This document shows positions 63,184 through 64,000 of a DNA stretch of 64,000 nt, piece after piece. The DNA is from Paenibacillus thermotolerans (GTDB taxonomy: Bacteria > Bacillota > Bacilli > Paenibacillales > YIM-B00363). Both the position numbers and the translations under genes were made by a program. Location of the stretch: NCBI RefSeq assembly GCF_028745515.1, contig NZ_JAQZSG010000024.1, positions 1-64,000 of the forward strand. Direction: 5' to 3'. Each line of letters begins with the position of its first letter. The stretch's first letter is position 1. Below the pieces are notes generated by a model that worked only from the letters and a program-made list of their open reading frames with translations, had not been told where the DNA came from and did not search any database.

Positions 63184-63483
63184 TTTGAGAGAAAAACTAA
63201 CGAGTTGGGGAGCAGTATTATCCGCTTTTTTGATGTCCAGCTGCTGCCTAGACCCTTAATTCTCATTCCTCTTGGATTATCCGGTTTGGCAGGCACACTC
63301 GCGATCTTTTCGATCAAATACCAGCTATTTTTAAAAATCATAACGTTATTATTTCTTGGAGTTTTAATTTATTTGGTGTATAGACAAAACGCAGAAGCAA
63401 AAGTACGGTACCTATGGACGACGACCATTTTAGTTCTAGGTGCATTTCTTTTTGGAGAATTGGTTGAAAATGGACTAATATAA
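63176..63483 (+). pseudogene. merT: MerT-like mercury transporter with one-base frameshift
   Basis: The first part reads NDLREKLTSWGAVLSAFLMS SCCLDP, then stop (start TTG 63185 or GTG 63176, RBS AACGAGG). Shifting one base at about 63,250 continues PLILIPLGLSGLAGTLAIFS...GELVENGLI to 63,483. The expected CTAGGACCC (L-G-P) is CTAGACCC. The CC pair that takes up Hg(II) is present. The shift lies in a G run, so a sequencing error is plausible. Confidence 0.75.
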
Positions 63484-63503
63484 GAAAGGGTGTATTGTAA
63501 AAA

Positions 63504-64000
63504 ATGAAAAAATACCGCATCCATGTTCGGGGTATGACGTGCAGAGGCTGTGAAAAGCATGTTGCAACTGCACTTAAAAACATTGGAGCTGTCAATATTA
63601 AAGCAAGTTTTCGCCGCAATGAAGCCACGTTTGAATTGCCGGATGATGTTAAAATCGAAACCGCCAAAAAAGCGATCAACGAGGCAAAATATCAATCCGG
63701 AGATACACAAATAATCGAATCTCACGAAGCGCCGGTTCTCGTTGATGAAGCCGACTATGATTTTCTCATCATCGGTTCCGGCGGTGCAGCATTTGCCGCC
63801 GCAATACAAGCGGTGGAACATAGTGCAAAAGTTGCCATCATCGAACGGGGAACGGTGGGCGGCACCTGCGTAAACATTGGCTGCGTGCCATCGAAAACGC
63901 TGCTTCGTGCCGGTGAAATCAATCATGTAGCTAAAAGCAACCCTTTTTTGGGGCTTGCCACATCTGCCGCTGCTGTGGATTTAGCGAAGCTGGTTGATCA
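63504..64000 (+). CDS. merA: Mercuric reductase, partial (runs off the window)
   Basis: The first 165 residues are seen. N-terminal heavy-metal domain with [15 protein letters not shown] (Hg-binding Cys pair). Then the flavoprotein start [30 protein letters not shown] (FAD-binding) and the redox-active [20 protein letters not shown]. It reduces Hg(II) to Hg(0) with NADPH in the cytoplasm. RBS GAAAGGG. The gene continues beyond position 64,000. Confidence 0.95.
   Translation, partial: MKKYRIHVRGMTCRGCEKHVATALKNIGAVNIKASFRRNEATFELPDDVKIETAKKAINEAKYQSGDTQIIESHEAPVLVDEADYDFLIIGSGGAAFAAAIQAVEHSAKVAIIERGTVGGTCVNIGCVPSKTLLRAGEINHVAKSNPFLGLATSAAAVDLAKLVD

Overview
The window looks like part of the chromosome of a spore-forming member of the Bacillota, most likely Paenibacillaceae. 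The reasons are two GerA-type germinant-receptor operons, Spo0E/Sda-like sporulation regulators, copper-amine-oxidase-type stalk domains, and a mix of GC-rich conjugation genes with much more AT-rich cargo. The species cannot be named from sequence alone. Most of positions 1-44,380 is one integrative and conjugative element (ICE) of the Tn1549/CTn type. No integrase for it lies inside the window.

Layout. 22-9,239: a Tad/type II-like membrane protein, small one-TM proteins, a stalk-domain protein and a 1,274-aa exported surface protein, probably ICE cargo. 9,274-26,699: ICE accessory genes and the giant N6-methylase/SNF2 helicase gene. That gene is cut in two by a 9.4-kb integrated element (15,667-25,081) carrying tnpW, a TnpX-type large serine recombinase, an XRE regulator, a frameshifted parB-like gene and a complete gerB-gerA-gerC operon. 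Both ends carry CCGGAAGG, and joining them restores the helicase frame exactly. 27,104-31,395: AT-rich cargo (XRE, CheY-like, FapA/DUF342, HD-GYP) behind a divergent c-di-GMP-type leader RNA. 31,646-44,333: conjugation module with a broken TOPRIM gene, a Phd/RelE toxin-antitoxin pair, an oriT-like triple hairpin, MobC, relaxase, PcfB, an ArdC-like protein, VirD4, Maff2, a VirB6-like protein, a Spo0E-like protein, PrgI and VirB4.

44,521-49,512: c-di-GMP and chemotaxis signalling (decayed CheY, GGDEF, CHASE3-MCP, CBS-GGDEF, EAL). The EAL gene sits behind a GEMM-I c-di-GMP riboswitch with a terminator. 49,802-54,628: XRE, a Spo0E/Sda-like fusion candidate, and a second ger operon of the same B-A-C order on the minus strand. 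54,901-57,407: a decayed response regulator, a textbook GEMM-I riboswitch with terminator and possible antiterminator in front of a LuxR-type response regulator, and a sigma-region-4-like protein. 57,979-64,000: a scrapyard of mobile DNA and metal resistance: ICE sigma-factor and Acr3 fragments interleaved, intact arsC, IS256 and Tn3 transposase remnants, an ArsR/SulP pair, and a mer operon that runs off the window.

How it may fit together (inference): the region joins DNA transfer with control of spore entry (Spo0E/Sda-like proteins under XRE regulators), spore exit (two germinant receptors) and c-di-GMP lifestyle switching (one GGDEF, one CBS-GGDEF, one EAL and one HD-GYP gene, plus three GEMM-like leaders). 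The nested element carries two copies of the host ICE's oriT-like structure, which suggests it can be mobilised by the ICE relaxase. Several genes carry single-base frameshifts (9.8, 19.9, 37.2 and 63.25 kb). These may be real decay or sequencing errors.
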